From positions 1-34,529 of the forward strand of contig JBKHCL010000027.1 in NCBI GenBank assembly GCA_046541875.1: a stretch of DNA of 34,529 nt, in the 5' to 3' direction. How positions within the stretch are numbered: position 1 is the first letter of the stretch; each line of letters starts with the position of its first letter. Source of the stretch: CAZFPT01 sp046541875. Its GTDB lineage: Bacteria; Planctomycetota; Phycisphaerae; SM23-33. Under the pieces are notes generated by a model. It ran no database searches and was not told where the DNA came from. It saw nothing but the letters and a program-made list of their open reading frames with translations. Positions 1-10,120 of this stretch are shown one piece after another. The translations under genes and the position numbers were made by a program.

Positions 1-61
1 GTGTTCTCAGCGCCCGATGGTGAGATGTCGCCATGGTGGCTTGGCGCTTTTGACGGGCGAC

Positions 62-90
62 TTGCCAGGGCGTGGCGGAATCGCTACAAT
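62..90 (+). promoter_or_regulatory. Sigma70-like promoter of the efflux operon
   Basis: A -35 element TTGCCA (62-67) and a -10 element TACAAT (85-90) are separated by 17 bases, each one mismatch from the housekeeping consensus. Transcription would start near 97, which leaves the ATG at 143 as the first well-placed start of the TolC-like gene. This argues against the longer reading that begins at 17. Confidence 0.65.
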
Positions 91-142
91 ACAGGTTTGC
101 CGCCCGGCGGTGGTTCGGCGGGGCGGATGGAAGGCACCCTCG

Positions 143-1834
143 ATGCGTTTTTCTCGGACATGTTTCCTGATGGTTCTGTCGGTGTGGCTGGTGGTTATCG
201 GCGGCTGCACGCCCGGGCAGTATGCCCAACAGGCCGACCGCGATGCCGGAGCTGTGATCGATGGCGGCCAGCGGGTCGCCTTTGGGCAATCACGGCCGTT
301 CGATCTGGCGTACGAACCCATCGGCGCCGGCGAGACCGGTACGGTCTCGGTGAACGGCAAACCCATTCGGCTGCGTGGTGACGTCGTCGAGCTTACACTG
401 AACGACTGCCTGCAACTGGCGATGCGATCCAGCCGACGCTACCAGACCCGCAAGGAAGAGCTGTACCGACGGGCCCTGGCGGTGGCCAATACCCGTCGCG
501 GCTGGGACTGGGCGCTGGTGGGCGGGGAGCTTACCGGCGATCTCGACCATGAACGCATCGGCGACGGCGGCAACGATACGACCACCGGGACGGCTGCGGT
601 GGGCCCGACGCTCACGCAGCGGTTCGTGCACGGCGGGGTGTTGACGCTGGGGGCGACGCTGGATCTGGCGACGGATTTCATGGGCGGCTCGGACACCACG
701 ATCGGATCGCTGCTGAGCTCGAATTTCTCCCAGCCGTTGCTTCGCGGGGCGTGGCGCGGGCTGGCGTATGAGGACCAGTACCGTCGCGAGCGCGATCTGG
801 TATTTGCCGTGTTCGACTACCAGCGGTTCACGCAGACCTTCGCCACGGACATCGTGTCTGAGTATTACACCGTCATCCGTCGGCAGAACGAACTGATCAA
901 CGAAGAGCGGGTGATCGAACGACTCAAGCAGGCGCTGAAGCTCACCAGTGTGCTGGTGGCCAACGGTGAGGCGCCGGTGGTGGACGAGGACCAGGCGGTA
1001 CGGCGGCTTCTTTCGGCGCAACTGCGGTTTCAGGCGTCGCGCCAAGACTACCAGGACGCGGTGGACCGTTTTAAGATCACCATGGGCTTACCGGCGGGGG
1101 CGCGGATCGAGCTGGACTACGAAAACGCGATGAAGGCCTTGGCGGCGATGCAACCCAAGGAGCTTCCGCTGGAAGAAGACCGGGCTGTGAGCATCGCGCT
1201 GTCGACTCGGCCGGACGTGCTGGTCGAGCGGGCGAAGGTCCGCGACGCTCAGCGCGACGTGGAAATCGCAGCCGACAGGTTCCTGCCTCAATTGGACCTT
1301 GCGGTGGGCATCGAAGCGCCGGGCACGGAGCGCCGGGAGTTCTGGCGGACGCGGTTCAAGGAGCATACGCGGTCGGCGAAGCTCAAGCTGCAGTACGACC
1401 TGGACCAGACGGACAACCGCGACAACTACCGCCTGTCGATGATCGATCGGAACAAGGCACGGCGGGACCTGACGCGGTTTCACGACCAGGTTCGCGTGGA
1501 CGTGCGGCGGGAGTTTCGCACGTTGCGACGATCCAGGCAGAGCTATGCCGTGCAGAGGGAACGTGTGCGGGTGGCCAGGCGGTCGCGGAAGCTGGCGTTG
1601 TTCGAGCAGCGCGAGGGGCAGGCGTCCACGCGCGACGTGCTGGACGCCGAGGAAGAGTACCGATCGGCGATGATCGGTTTGACGCAGGAGATCGTACGAT
1701 ACGAGACGACCCGGCTGCGGTTCCTGGCGACGCTGGGGCTGTTGCGGATCGACGAGAAGGGCCAGATTCATGAGCGAAACGAACCCGTCCAATTCGACCG
1801 GATCATCCGGAGGTACCCCTATGTCGGGCGATAG
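143..1834 (+). CDS. TolC-family outer membrane efflux lipoprotein
   Basis: This 563-residue protein looks like an outer membrane efflux channel of the TolC/OEP family. The start at 143 is chosen because GGAAGG lies 8 bases upstream, a promoter ends at 90, and this start yields a clean lipoprotein signal: a hydrophobic stretch then IGGC with Cys22. The body has long amphipathic, charged helical stretches, for example RREFRTLRRSRQSYAVQRER near the C terminus, as expected for the periplasmic helical barrel, and the pattern of two internally related halves is typical of the family. It is followed immediately by an adaptor, an ABC ATPase and a MacB-like permease, so it should be the exit channel of that pump. 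The substrate cannot be read from sequence. Confidence 0.85.
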   Translation: MRFSRTCFLMVLSVWLVVIGGCTPGQYAQQADRDAGAVIDGGQRVAFGQSRPFDLAYEPIGAGETGTVSVNGKPIRLRGDVVELTLNDCLQLAMRSSRRYQTRKEELYRRALAVANTRRGWDWALVGGELTGDLDHERIGDGGNDTTTGTAAVGPTLTQRFVHGGVLTLGATLDLATDFMGGSDTTIGSLLSSNFSQPLLRGAWRGLAYEDQYRRERDLVFAVFDYQRFTQTFATDIVSEYYTVIRRQNELINEERVIERLKQALKLTSVLVANGEAPVVDEDQAVRRLLSAQLRFQASRQDYQDAVDRFKITMGLPAGARIELDYENAMKALAAMQPKELPLEEDRAVSIALSTRPDVLVERAKVRDAQRDVEIAADRFLPQLDLAVGIEAPGTERREFWRTRFKEHTRSAKLKLQYDLDQTDNRDNYRLSMIDRNKARRDLTRFHDQVRVDVRREFRTLRRSRQSYAVQRERVRVARRSRKLALFEQREGQASTRDVLDAEEEYRSAMIGLTQEIVRYETTRLRFLATLGLLRIDEKGQIHERNEPVQFDRIIRRYPYVGR

Positions 1835-3395
1835 CACACCGCGATCGTCGAGGCCTGCAAACCCGCCCCGCCGCCATGGGTGGGTGTGGGTGGTGGTGCT
1901 GATGGCGCTGGTGGCCGGCGGCTCGGCGGCGACGTGGATGGCGGTGGGCGCGTCCGAAGAGGAGATCGAGACCGGTCCGACGGCGACGGTCACGCGCGGC
2001 GAGATGGTGGTCAAGCTCGTCGAGAGCGGCGAGATCGAAGCCGCGAAACGCAAGATCATCCGCAACGATCTGCCGTGGACGGCGATCATCACGCGCATCG
2101 TGGAGGACGGCTCGATCGTGGAGGCCAACCAGGTCATCATCGAGTTCGACTGCAAGGAACTTATCGACGCGCTCAAGCAGCAGGAGATCAAGGTGTCCTC
2201 GGCCCGCAATGAATACACCCGGGCCAGCAAGAACCTCGAACTCAAACGCGAGGAGATGGACAACAAGGTTCGCAAGGCCCGGGATGGCCTGATCGACGCC
2301 AATGACGCGCTCAATCGGTACGTCGAGAGCGACTACGCCATCCAATTGCAGGACCTCGAGACCGAGATCGACCAGTCGAATCGCAACCTTGCCGTCGCCC
2401 GCGACCAGTTGGAGTTGAAGCTCAAGGTCAACAAGGACCCCGAGCTGAAGGGTCTCTACAGCGAGAAGGTCATGGAGGCGGCCCGGTTCGACGTGGAGAA
2501 GTACGAAGCCGCCGTCGAGAAGGCCAAGGCAAAGCTGGCGATGTTCAAGAAGTTCGACCACCCCAAGGAGCTCCGCAAGCTGGAGACGGCCCTGCGCGAT
2601 GCGAAGCTCTCGCTGAAGCGCGCCCAGTTGGAGGCCCGCAACGAGATCGCCAAAGCCGAGGCGGACATGCAAGCCAAGAAGATCCAGAAGGACATGGAAG
2701 AAAAAGAGATGGAGGAGCTCGAAGAGCATCGCGACGAGAATCTTCTCCGTCGTGCCGACGACCGGGGGTTGGTGATTTACGACACGGCCCGTCGGCGCTG
2801 GCAAGATTCGATCGAGGTGGCCGTCGATGAGAAAATCAACCGGCGCCAGCAGTTGTTGATCGTTCCGGACATGACCTCGCTGCAGGTGAAGACCAAGGTC
2901 CTCGAAGCCGTCTCCCGGCAGGTGATCCCGGGGCAGAAGGCCTACATCCGCCTGGACGCCTTCCCTGATCAGGTGTGGGAGGGTAAGGTCAAGAAGATTG
3001 CCCCCCAAGCCAGCGCCCAACACTGGTTCGACCCGACGGTGAAGGTCCACAACGTGATCGTCGAGTTCGACGAGTACCCCAAGGACATCAAGCCCAAGAT
3101 GACCGGCAAGGTGGAGATCATCGTCTCCGAGCTTCCCGACGCCCTGCAGGTGCCTGTCGCTGCCGTCTTCAGCGAACAGCGGAAGACGTACGTATGGCGA
3201 CTCAATGGCGACGGCAAGCCGCATCGCGTGGAGATCAGGGTTGGGCGAAGCAACGAAACGCAAGTGGAGATCCTCTCCGGGCTCAGCGAGGGCGACAAGG
3301 TCCTTCTGGTGCCCGAAGACGGTGTGGAGCCTGACACCGGCGACACCGGCGACGCCAACACCCCGACGATGCCCGGTGGAGGCAGGCCCGCGTGA
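1821..3395 (+). CDS. HlyD/MacA-type periplasmic adaptor (membrane fusion protein)
   Basis: This is a 524-residue membrane fusion protein that would bridge the inner membrane ABC transporter to the TolC-like channel. The ATG at 1821 is preferred because GGAGG lies at 1809-1813; an in-frame ATG at 1770 is possible and would add 17 residues. An N-terminal membrane anchor is seen at residues 21-41. It is followed by a lipoyl-like segment, a long Lys/Glu/Arg-rich coiled coil (about residues 110-310), a beta-barrel part starting near LLIVPDMTSLQVKTKV, and a membrane-proximal part with VPVAAVF. The C-terminal tail is a short DTGDTGDANTP low-complexity piece. The start overlaps the end of the TolC gene by 14 bases and its stop overlaps the next start by four. 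The coiled coil is longer than in E. coli MacA. Confidence 0.88.
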   Translation: MSGDSTPRSSRPANPPRRHGWVWVVVLMALVAGGSAATWMAVGASEEEIETGPTATVTRGEMVVKLVESGEIEAAKRKIIRNDLPWTAIITRIVEDGSIVEANQVIIEFDCKELIDALKQQEIKVSSARNEYTRASKNLELKREEMDNKVRKARDGLIDANDALNRYVESDYAIQLQDLETEIDQSNRNLAVARDQLELKLKVNKDPELKGLYSEKVMEAARFDVEKYEAAVEKAKAKLAMFKKFDHPKELRKLETALRDAKLSLKRAQLEARNEIAKAEADMQAKKIQKDMEEKEMEELEEHRDENLLRRADDRGLVIYDTARRRWQDSIEVAVDEKINRRQQLLIVPDMTSLQVKTKVLEAVSRQVIPGQKAYIRLDAFPDQVWEGKVKKIAPQASAQHWFDPTVKVHNVIVEFDEYPKDIKPKMTGKVEIIVSELPDALQVPVAAVFSEQRKTYVWRLNGDGKPHRVEIRVGRSNETQVEILSGLSEGDKVLLVPEDGVEPDTGDTGDANTPTMPGGGRPA

Positions 3396-4099
3396 GCGAG
3401 ACGCTGGTTCAGTTCGCCGACGTGTGGAAGGTCTACGACGTGGGTCCCGAGGGCGTCCCCGCGCTGCGCGGAATCTCCCTGGACATCCGGGCCGGCGAGT
3501 ACATCGCCATCATGGGCCACAGTGGCTCGGGGAAAAGCACGCTGCTGAACCTGCTGGGCTGCCTGGATCGCCCCACCAGCGGCGAGTATTGGCTGGGAGA
3601 CGAGGAAGTCTCCACGCTGAGCGACGATGAGCTCTCCGAGGTGCGAAACCGGCGGATCGGGTTTATCTTTCAGAGCTTCAATCTCATTCAGGGCATCAAC
3701 GTGCTGGAGAACATCGAGGTGCCCATGTTCTACCAGGGCATTCCGCGCTCCAGTCGAACACCGCGCAGCACCGAACTGGGTCGGCTGGTGGGCCTGGGCG
3801 ACCGATTGAAGCATCGGCCTCGGGAACTCTCCGGCGGCCAACAACAGCGAGTCGCCATTGCCCGGGCGATGGCCAATGACCCGCTGATTCTGCTGGCCGA
3901 CGAGCCGACCGGCAACCTGGACTCCGCCACCACGCGCGAGATCCTCATGCTGTTCGACAACCTTCACGAGCAGGGCAGAACCGTTCTGATGGTGACCCAC
4001 GAGGACGACGTCGCCGCCCATGCCGAGCGGGTCGTTTGGCTGCGGGACGGGGAAGTGCTCTCCGACGAGCCCAACCGCGAAAGGATGCGCGCCCGGTGA
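3392..4099 (+). CDS. ABC transporter ATP-binding protein, MacB/LolD type
   Basis: This 235-residue nucleotide-binding subunit powers the efflux or lipoprotein-type transporter encoded around it. All motifs are present: Walker A GHSGSGKST (42-50), Q-loop FQ (93-94), signature LSGGQ (146-150), Walker B LILLADE (165-171) and the H-loop His203 in MVTHE. The set matches the MacB/LolD/FtsE group. The start codon is GTG in a four-base GTGA overlap with the adaptor gene, suggesting translational coupling. The permease is on a separate chain here, unlike E. coli MacB where ATPase and permease are fused. Confidence 0.95.
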   Translation: MSETLVQFADVWKVYDVGPEGVPALRGISLDIRAGEYIAIMGHSGSGKSTLLNLLGCLDRPTSGEYWLGDEEVSTLSDDELSEVRNRRIGFIFQSFNLIQGINVLENIEVPMFYQGIPRSSRTPRSTELGRLVGLGDRLKHRPRELSGGQQQRVAIARAMANDPLILLADEPTGNLDSATTREILMLFDNLHEQGRTVLMVTHEDDVAAHAERVVWLRDGEVLSDEPNRERMRAR

Positions 4100-5367
4100 T
4101 TGCCGTCCATAAGCTTTGGGATGTCGTTCGCCTCGGGCTTCACAGCCTGCGGGTGCACAAGGTGCGTTCGATCCTCTCGGCGTTGGGCATCATCTTCGCG
4201 GTCTGGGGCGTGATCGCGATGCTCGGGATGAACGAAGGCGCATCGCGCCAGTCCCAGCAGTTGCTGCGCGAGCTGGGCAGCAACAACATCATCATCAACT
4301 CCCGCAAGCCGGTGCGCCAGTCCTCCAGCGCCACCAGCGGCGAGGGGCGCGTGCTCTCCTACGGCCTGAAGTACGTCGACGTGGATCGCCTGCGCGATAA
4401 TGTTCCCGGCGTGACCGAATGCGTCACCGTCCACAAGACCGCCAAGAACGCCTACTACCGCGGCAAGAAGGTGAGCGTGGACGTGCTGGCGACCGAGCCG
4501 CACTACCTGCGCGTGGCGCGGGTGAACCTGCGGGCCGGGCGGTTCATCTCGCACGCCGACATGCTGCGCAAGCGGGCGTATTGCGTGATTACCGCGTCGC
4601 TGGCGCGGAAGCTGTTCGGCTACAGGTCTCCGCTGGGGCGCAGTTTTCGCCTGCAGGGCGAACCCTTCCGCGTGGTGGGCGTTCTGGGCAAGCTCCCCGA
4701 GACACTCCAGGGACAGGCCGGCGACAACTCGGTACTGATTCCGCGAACCACGGATCTCTATCGCCTCGGCAAACTGAACGTGATGTGGGAGCAGGGCTCG
4801 CAGACCTTCGAGCGCGTCGAGGTCAGCCAGGTGATCCTCTCGCTGGCGAGCGAGGCAGCCGTTATCGACGGGGCTGCGGTGGCGGGGAGCCTGCTGAGCC
4901 GCACCCACGAGGATGACGATTACGAAATCCGTGTTCCGCTGGAGTTGATCCGCCAGCAGGAGGCCCAGCAACGTCTCTGGAGCCTGGTGCTGATCGGCAT
5001 CGCGTCGGTCTCGCTGGTGGTGGGGGGGATCGGCATCATGAACATCATGCTCGCTGCCGTCACCGAACGAACGCGGGAGATCGGCATCCGCCGGGCCCTG
5101 GGCGCCAAGCGGGCGGACATCACCGTGCAGTTTCTCGTGGAGGCCGTCGCGCTGACCACCGTCGGCGGACTGGCGGGCATTCTCATCGGAGGGCTGGCGG
5201 TCCCGCCGGTGGTGAGCTGGCTTGGATTGGGCTTCGAGGCGATCATTTCCGGCTGGGCGCTGCTGCTGCCGTTTCTGATGGCCGTCGCGGTGGGGCTCAT
5301 CAGCGGGGTGTACCCAGCCATCCGGGCCGCCCGGTTGGACCCCATCGTCGCACTGCGACACGAATAG
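4096..5367 (+). CDS. MacB/FtsX-type ABC transporter permease
   Basis: This 423-residue inner membrane permease has the MacB layout. One N-terminal membrane helix (about residues 21-40) is followed by a large periplasmic domain, then three C-terminal helices with the family hallmark GGIGIMNIMLAAVTERTREI and the coupling-region text GIRRALGAKR. The end reads YPAIRAARLDPIVALRHE, typical of FtsX-like permeases. I place the start at the GTG at 4096, in frame, because it makes a second four-base GTGA overlap identical to the one before the ATPase gene; the ATG at 4036 would lie inside the ATPase gene. With the three preceding genes it completes a MacAB-TolC-like pump for peptides, antibiotics or lipids; the substrate is unknown. 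Confidence 0.92.
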   Translation: MIAVHKLWDVVRLGLHSLRVHKVRSILSALGIIFAVWGVIAMLGMNEGASRQSQQLLRELGSNNIIINSRKPVRQSSSATSGEGRVLSYGLKYVDVDRLRDNVPGVTECVTVHKTAKNAYYRGKKVSVDVLATEPHYLRVARVNLRAGRFISHADMLRKRAYCVITASLARKLFGYRSPLGRSFRLQGEPFRVVGVLGKLPETLQGQAGDNSVLIPRTTDLYRLGKLNVMWEQGSQTFERVEVSQVILSLASEAAVIDGAAVAGSLLSRTHEDDDYEIRVPLELIRQQEAQQRLWSLVLIGIASVSLVVGGIGIMNIMLAAVTERTREIGIRRALGAKRADITVQFLVEAVALTTVGGLAGILIGGLAVPPVVSWLGLGFEAIISGWALLLPFLMAVAVGLISGVYPAIRAARLDPIVALRHE

Positions 5368-5394
5368 CTCGGCGACAAGCAACAAGACCGATCC

Positions 5395-5412
5395 ACCCGT
5401 GGGCTCACGGGT
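5395..5412. terminator. Hairpin between convergent genes
   Basis: ACCCGTG and CACGGGT form a perfect 7-bp stem with loop GGCT in the 72-base gap between the permease gene (plus) and the convergent minus-strand gene. There is no T-run on either side, so its role as a bidirectional terminator is an inference from position. Confidence 0.45.
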
Positions 5413-5439
5413 TACCGCGCAGTCGAACGGCCGGATTTC

Positions 5440-6528
5440 TCACTCGGATTTTTGCTTCCCCGCCTCCTTCTCGATTTCGTGTACCGGGGCCGACCGGATG
5501 CGTGTTCGGCGGTCGGGCCATCGGGCCGCCTTGCCGGTGGTGCGGTCGTAAGGGGCGAGCTTGAGAAGCACCTCGGAGGTCTCCATGGGTGCCCCGCCGG
5601 GCGAGAACACGCTCATGGCCCATCGCGACCGGTCCGGCGCGAGCTTCACGCTGTAGGGCTTGGCGCCCCGGGACTCGTGCGTCACGTCGATATCCCAGCC
5701 GTTGGGGTCGTCCCCGCCGGCCAGGCCGTCCCGCCCATCGCGTTCGAGGCGGAATCGCCAGCCGCCGTCTTCGGCGATGTCAAACTGCATCAGTGGATGC
5801 GTCACCCCAGGACGAAGTGCATTGTCTCCGGTGAAGTAAGGCTGGAGGTCATACAGGATCCGCTTGTCGAGCTTGTCGGGGTTCGAGAAATACCCGTAGC
5901 GGATCATCTCTTTCGGGGCGAACTCGATAATGCACGGCGACTGGGCGGAGTACGTCGCGTTGGCGTGGTAGATGTCCTGGTCGAGGCGGTCGTGCTTGCC
6001 GGCGGGGTGGGCGTGCCGGATGGGCATGAACACCAGCAGCCTCGGCGTGTTGGCCAGGTGGGCCAGGTCGCAGTTGTCGCCATTGAGAAAGCGGAAGCTC
6101 TCACCGACGTACCCGAAGATGATCTTGAGATTGTGCGCCCCGGGCGTATTCAGCAGCAGATGCTTGGGCTGCACCGTGAACGCCAGCCCCTTCGAGCGGG
6201 CGATGAGGTTGTTCCTCGCGTGGATGGGCTTCTCCAGACCCTTGTGGCGTCGGCGGGCGTACTGGAACATCCAGAGATGGTCGCCGTCATACGCCGGTCG
6301 GCCGTTGGGGTCGGCAAAGCGGGCGTCCTCGCCGAGGTCCATCGCCCGCCCCCAGTAGAACGGGCCCAGCAGCCCGTACTCGCCCTCGGAGAAGTCGGGC
6401 AGGGAGATCCGATCCCGCTCGTATGCAGGGGTCTGTTTCTGGTCGCCCCCGTGAGAGAGGGCGGCCCAGCCGGCGGCGACGATGGCCCCGATCAGGGCAG
6501 AGAAAATGAACAGTTTTCCGCGTTCCAT
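5440..6528 (-). CDS. Membrane-anchored exported protein of unknown function
   Basis: I do not recognise a family for this 362-residue protein. It begins with a hydrophobic segment (residues 7-25) that serves as a signal anchor or signal peptide, so the rest is likely periplasmic. The body is rich in aromatic residues and short beta-type stretches, with GPFYWGRAMDLGEDARF near the N terminus and HLWMFQYARRRHKGLEKPIH soon after. The C terminus is charged and ends KEAGKQKSE. The start at 6528 has GGGAG eight bases upstream, and that ribosome binding site lies inside a stable hairpin (see 6536-6565). It follows truA on the same strand with a 44-base gap and may be cotranscribed or have its own promoter. 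Confidence 0.7.
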   Translation of the reverse strand: MERGKLFIFSALIGAIVAAGWAALSHGGDQKQTPAYERDRISLPDFSEGEYGLLGPFYWGRAMDLGEDARFADPNGRPAYDGDHLWMFQYARRRHKGLEKPIHARNNLIARSKGLAFTVQPKHLLLNTPGAHNLKIIFGYVGESFRFLNGDNCDLAHLANTPRLLVFMPIRHAHPAGKHDRLDQDIYHANATYSAQSPCIIEFAPKEMIRYGYFSNPDKLDKRILYDLQPYFTGDNALRPGVTHPLMQFDIAEDGGWRFRLERDGRDGLAGGDDPNGWDIDVTHESRGAKPYSVKLAPDRSRWAMSVFSPGGAPMETSEVLLKLAPYDRTTGKAARWPDRRTRIRSAPVHEIEKEAGKQKSE

Positions 6529-6535
6529 CGTTAAT

Positions 6536-6572
6536 GCTCCCGTTGAGGTGTTTCGCTACGGGAGCGATTGTA
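6536..6572 (-). promoter_or_regulatory. Hairpin that sequesters a ribosome binding site
   Basis: On the minus strand GCTCCCGT (6565-6558) pairs perfectly with ACGGGAGC (6543-6536) around a 14-base loop. The 3' arm contains GGGAG, the only good Shine-Dalgarno sequence for the ATG at 6528. A -10-like TACAAT lies just upstream (6572-6567) but no matching -35 is seen, and a start there would fall inside the 5' arm. The hairpin could control translation or be the truA terminator; it has no T-run. Confidence 0.45.
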
Positions 6573-7394
6573 TCACGGATTTCCGGATTGTGGGGGCGAC
6601 TCCTGCCGAATCGTGAGGTCCTCGGGGCGGTAGTGGACGCACACCATCGTCAACCCGTCGGGGACGGCCGTCGGACCGGCGAGGCGGCGGTCGCAGCCGA
6701 CGAGGATCTCGTCGATCCGTTCGGGCGACCAGTGGCCACGCCCGACGTCCATCAGCGTGCCCACGATGATTCGCACCATGTTGTACAGGAACCCGTCGCC
6801 CTGAACGGTGACGTGGATTTCGTCGTCCGCTTCGGCGACGTCGCAGCGAAAGATCGTGCGGACGGTGTTCTCGCGGATCTCGGCGGAGGTGGCGAATGAG
6901 CGGAAATCGTGCGTGCCGATCAGCCGGCGTGCGGCGCGGCGCATGAGGTCGGTGTCGAGCGGCTTGAAGTATCGGTAGACCCGCCCATCGCGGTGGATGC
7001 ACTTGCGCGGCGAGACGTGGATGCGGTAGCGGTAGGTCTTGCCGATTGCGGAGATGGACGCGTGGAACCCGTCGGGAACGAGCGAGGCCGATCGCACCGC
7101 GATATCGCCCGGCAGGCGGGAGTTCATCGCCCGTCGCAACCCGACCAGCGGAACGGCCGGGTTCGCGGTCCGGAGGTTGGCGACCTGTCCGTCGGCATGC
7201 ACGCCGGCGTCGGTTCTGCCGGCGCCGTGCACCGTCACCGGATGGCGCAGGACGGCCGAGGCGGCGGTCTCGATGCGCTCCTGCACGGTGTCGATCCCGG
7301 CGGCCTGCCTCTGCCAGCCGTGATAGGCCTGTCCGTCGTAGGCGATCACCAGCTTGATGTTCCGCCGGGGTGTTTCGGTCGTGTCGGTGTCCAT
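6573..7394 (-). CDS. truA: tRNA pseudouridine(38-40) synthase TruA
   Basis: TruA converts uridines 38-40 of the anticodon stem-loop of tRNAs to pseudouridine. The 273-residue form chosen here has the family signatures: AYDGQAYHGWQRQ near the N terminus, the catalytic Asp62 in GRTDAGVHA, then NSRLPGDIAV, KTYRYRI and GDGFLYNMVRIIVGTLMDVG. Length fits bacterial TruA. The start is uncertain: the ATG at 7394 places the conserved NIKLVIAYDG directly behind a short charged leader, but in-frame starts at 7436 (ATG) and 7499 (GTG) exist, and none has a strong ribosome binding site. It follows asd on the same strand and is probably cotranscribed with it. Confidence 0.93.
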   Translation of the reverse strand: MDTDTTETPRRNIKLVIAYDGQAYHGWQRQAAGIDTVQERIETAASAVLRHPVTVHGAGRTDAGVHADGQVANLRTANPAVPLVGLRRAMNSRLPGDIAVRSASLVPDGFHASISAIGKTYRYRIHVSPRKCIHRDGRVYRYFKPLDTDLMRRAARRLIGTHDFRSFATSAEIRENTVRTIFRCDVAEADDEIHVTVQGDGFLYNMVRIIVGTLMDVGRGHWSPERIDEILVGCDRRLAGPTAVPDGLTMVCVHYRPEDLTIRQESPPQSGNP

Positions 7395-7532
7395 GGTGCG
7401 ATGCTCGTCCGCCTCAAGCGTCGGCGGGGGCAGCATGCTCTTCGGCGAGACGGGTTCGGTCGCTAGGGCGTTTTGCTGTTGTTCAAGACGGGGCTCCACC
7501 GGACGTCTCGTGCCGGATTCACCTTTCGCCCG

Positions 7533-8531
<999 letters not shown>

Positions 8532-8602
8532 TTCTCGTAGTCCTCGTTCAGTCTGGAGTTCAGTTCAGGAATCGTCGCCCGAGAGGGGCAATCGAGCCAA
8601 AA

Positions 8603-8631
8603 ATGGTATCACAAACCTCCCCGTCAGGCAA
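8603..8631 (-). promoter_or_regulatory. Candidate promoter of asd-truA
   Basis: Reading the minus strand, TTGCCT (8631-8626) and TACCAT (8608-8603) are 17 bases apart and lie about 70 bases upstream of the asd start. Each matches four of six consensus positions. Confidence 0.45.
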
Positions 8632-8684
8632 GTAAATGGACGCACGGTTTCGGGCGGTGCGCCTTCCGGGCCGGCGGTGGAGGC

Positions 8685-8690
8685 TATAAT
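8685..8690 (+). promoter_or_regulatory. -10 element of the LEA_2 lipoprotein gene
   Basis: A perfect TATAAT is found 31 bases before the ATG at 8722. The sequence 17 bases upstream (CCTTCC) is not a good -35 element, so expression may need an activator or may rely on the -10 element. Confidence 0.45.
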
Positions 8691-8721
8691 GCATCAACCG
8701 TTGCCCTGAAAGGAATTCCGC

Positions 8722-9549
8722 ATGGCTGGTGTCGCTCGGGCGTTCGCTTTGGTCGCAGTTGGGGTGCTGGCTGTCTGCGTGGTCGGTTGTGGGATGATCG
8801 AATCGCCGTCGGCCCGCGTGACCGGCGTTTCGCTGGACAGCATCGATCTCGAATCCGTCACGCTGCAGTTCGCGGTGGACGTGACGAATCCCTACCCGGC
8901 CGCCTTGCCGCTGGCGAACCTGGACTACACGCTCGCCTCGAAGGGCGCGACGTTCCTGGATGGCAACGCCCCGTTGCAGGGCAGTGTGCCCGCCGGTTCG
9001 ACCAAGTCCGTAACCCTACCGGCCCGCGTGACCTATCGCAGCCTTCTGGCGACGCTCTCGGGCGTGCGTCCGGGGCAGGTCATGCCCTATGAGGCAGCGA
9101 TGGGACTGTCGGTGGATGCCCCGGTTCTCGGCGCGATGCGCCTGCCGCTGAGCAAGAGCGGCCAGATCCCCGTCCCGGCCGCTCCGGGTGTGACGCTGCG
9201 CGACGTGCAGTGGGAGGAGCTGTCCCTCTCCCGGGCCGTCGGCGTGGTAACGCTCTCCGTGACCAACCGCAACACGTTTCCGGTGGATCTGAAAGGAATG
9301 ACCTACGCTCTGACGGTGGGCGGGACGGAGGTCGCCGACAGCCGAGTGAGCAAACCGGTGCGGTTTGATCCGGGCCAGACGCGGACGGTGGAGATTCCCG
9401 TCGCCTTCGCCACCAGCAAGCTGGGGCTGGGCGCCCTGAGCGTGCTCCGGGGAAGTAAGACACTCTACGGCCTCGACGGGTCGGCCGACTTCGACACGCG
9501 GTTCGGCCCGCTGAGTCTGCCGGTTTCGGTGAAGAGTCGCGCTGATTGA
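8722..9549 (+). CDS. LEA type-2 (WHy) family lipoprotein
   Basis: This 275-residue protein has a signal peptide ending in the lipobox VVGC with Cys23, so it should be lipid-anchored. Two consecutive LEA_2/WHy-like domains follow. The first (about 34-130) contains VTLQFAVDVTNPYPAALPL; the second (about 155-265) contains VTLSVTNRNTFPVDLKGMTY and ends with the strand-rich GPLSLPVSV. The pattern of V-x-N-P-(Y/F)-x-(V/L)-x-L at the start of each domain is the family hallmark. In bacteria these proteins are envelope lipoproteins of poorly known role. AAAGGA upstream of the ATG and a TATAAT 31 bases before it support the start. It converges on rnpB. Confidence 0.82.
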   Translation: MAGVARAFALVAVGVLAVCVVGCGMIESPSARVTGVSLDSIDLESVTLQFAVDVTNPYPAALPLANLDYTLASKGATFLDGNAPLQGSVPAGSTKSVTLPARVTYRSLLATLSGVRPGQVMPYEAAMGLSVDAPVLGAMRLPLSKSGQIPVPAAPGVTLRDVQWEELSLSRAVGVVTLSVTNRNTFPVDLKGMTYALTVGGTEVADSRVSKPVRFDPGQTRTVEIPVAFATSKLGLGALSVLRGSKTLYGLDGSADFDTRFGPLSLPVSVKSRAD

Positions 9550-9579
9550 GCCTTGGCCGGGGCGAACCGGGCGCGCAAA

Positions 9580-9613
9580 CGCGGCGGCCTGGGGAGGTCC
9601 CCGGACCGCCGCG
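9580..9613. terminator. GC-rich hairpin between convergent LEA_2 gene and rnpB
   Basis: CGCGGCGG at 9580-9587 pairs with CCGCCGCG at 9606-9613, and after a one-base bulge the stem continues with CC/GG and GGGG/CCCC around loop AGGT. It lies just after both convergent gene ends (9549 and 9626). There is no T-run. Confidence 0.55.
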
Positions 9614-9625
9614 GAATGTGCGCCC

Positions 9626-10046
<421 letters not shown>

Positions 10047-10052
10047 AACGGT

Positions 10053-10058
10053 ATTGTA
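10053..10058 (-). promoter_or_regulatory. -10 element of rnpB
   Basis: TACAAT on the minus strand ends six bases before the predicted 5' end of RNase P RNA, the right distance for a -10 box. The expected -35 position reads GAACAC, a poor match. Confidence 0.5.
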
Positions 10059-10120
10059 CCGGATTCGGCGCCGAAGTGTTCGCTCTAAGCATTCTCAAGC
10101 GTTGGTTATTCGGGCGCACG

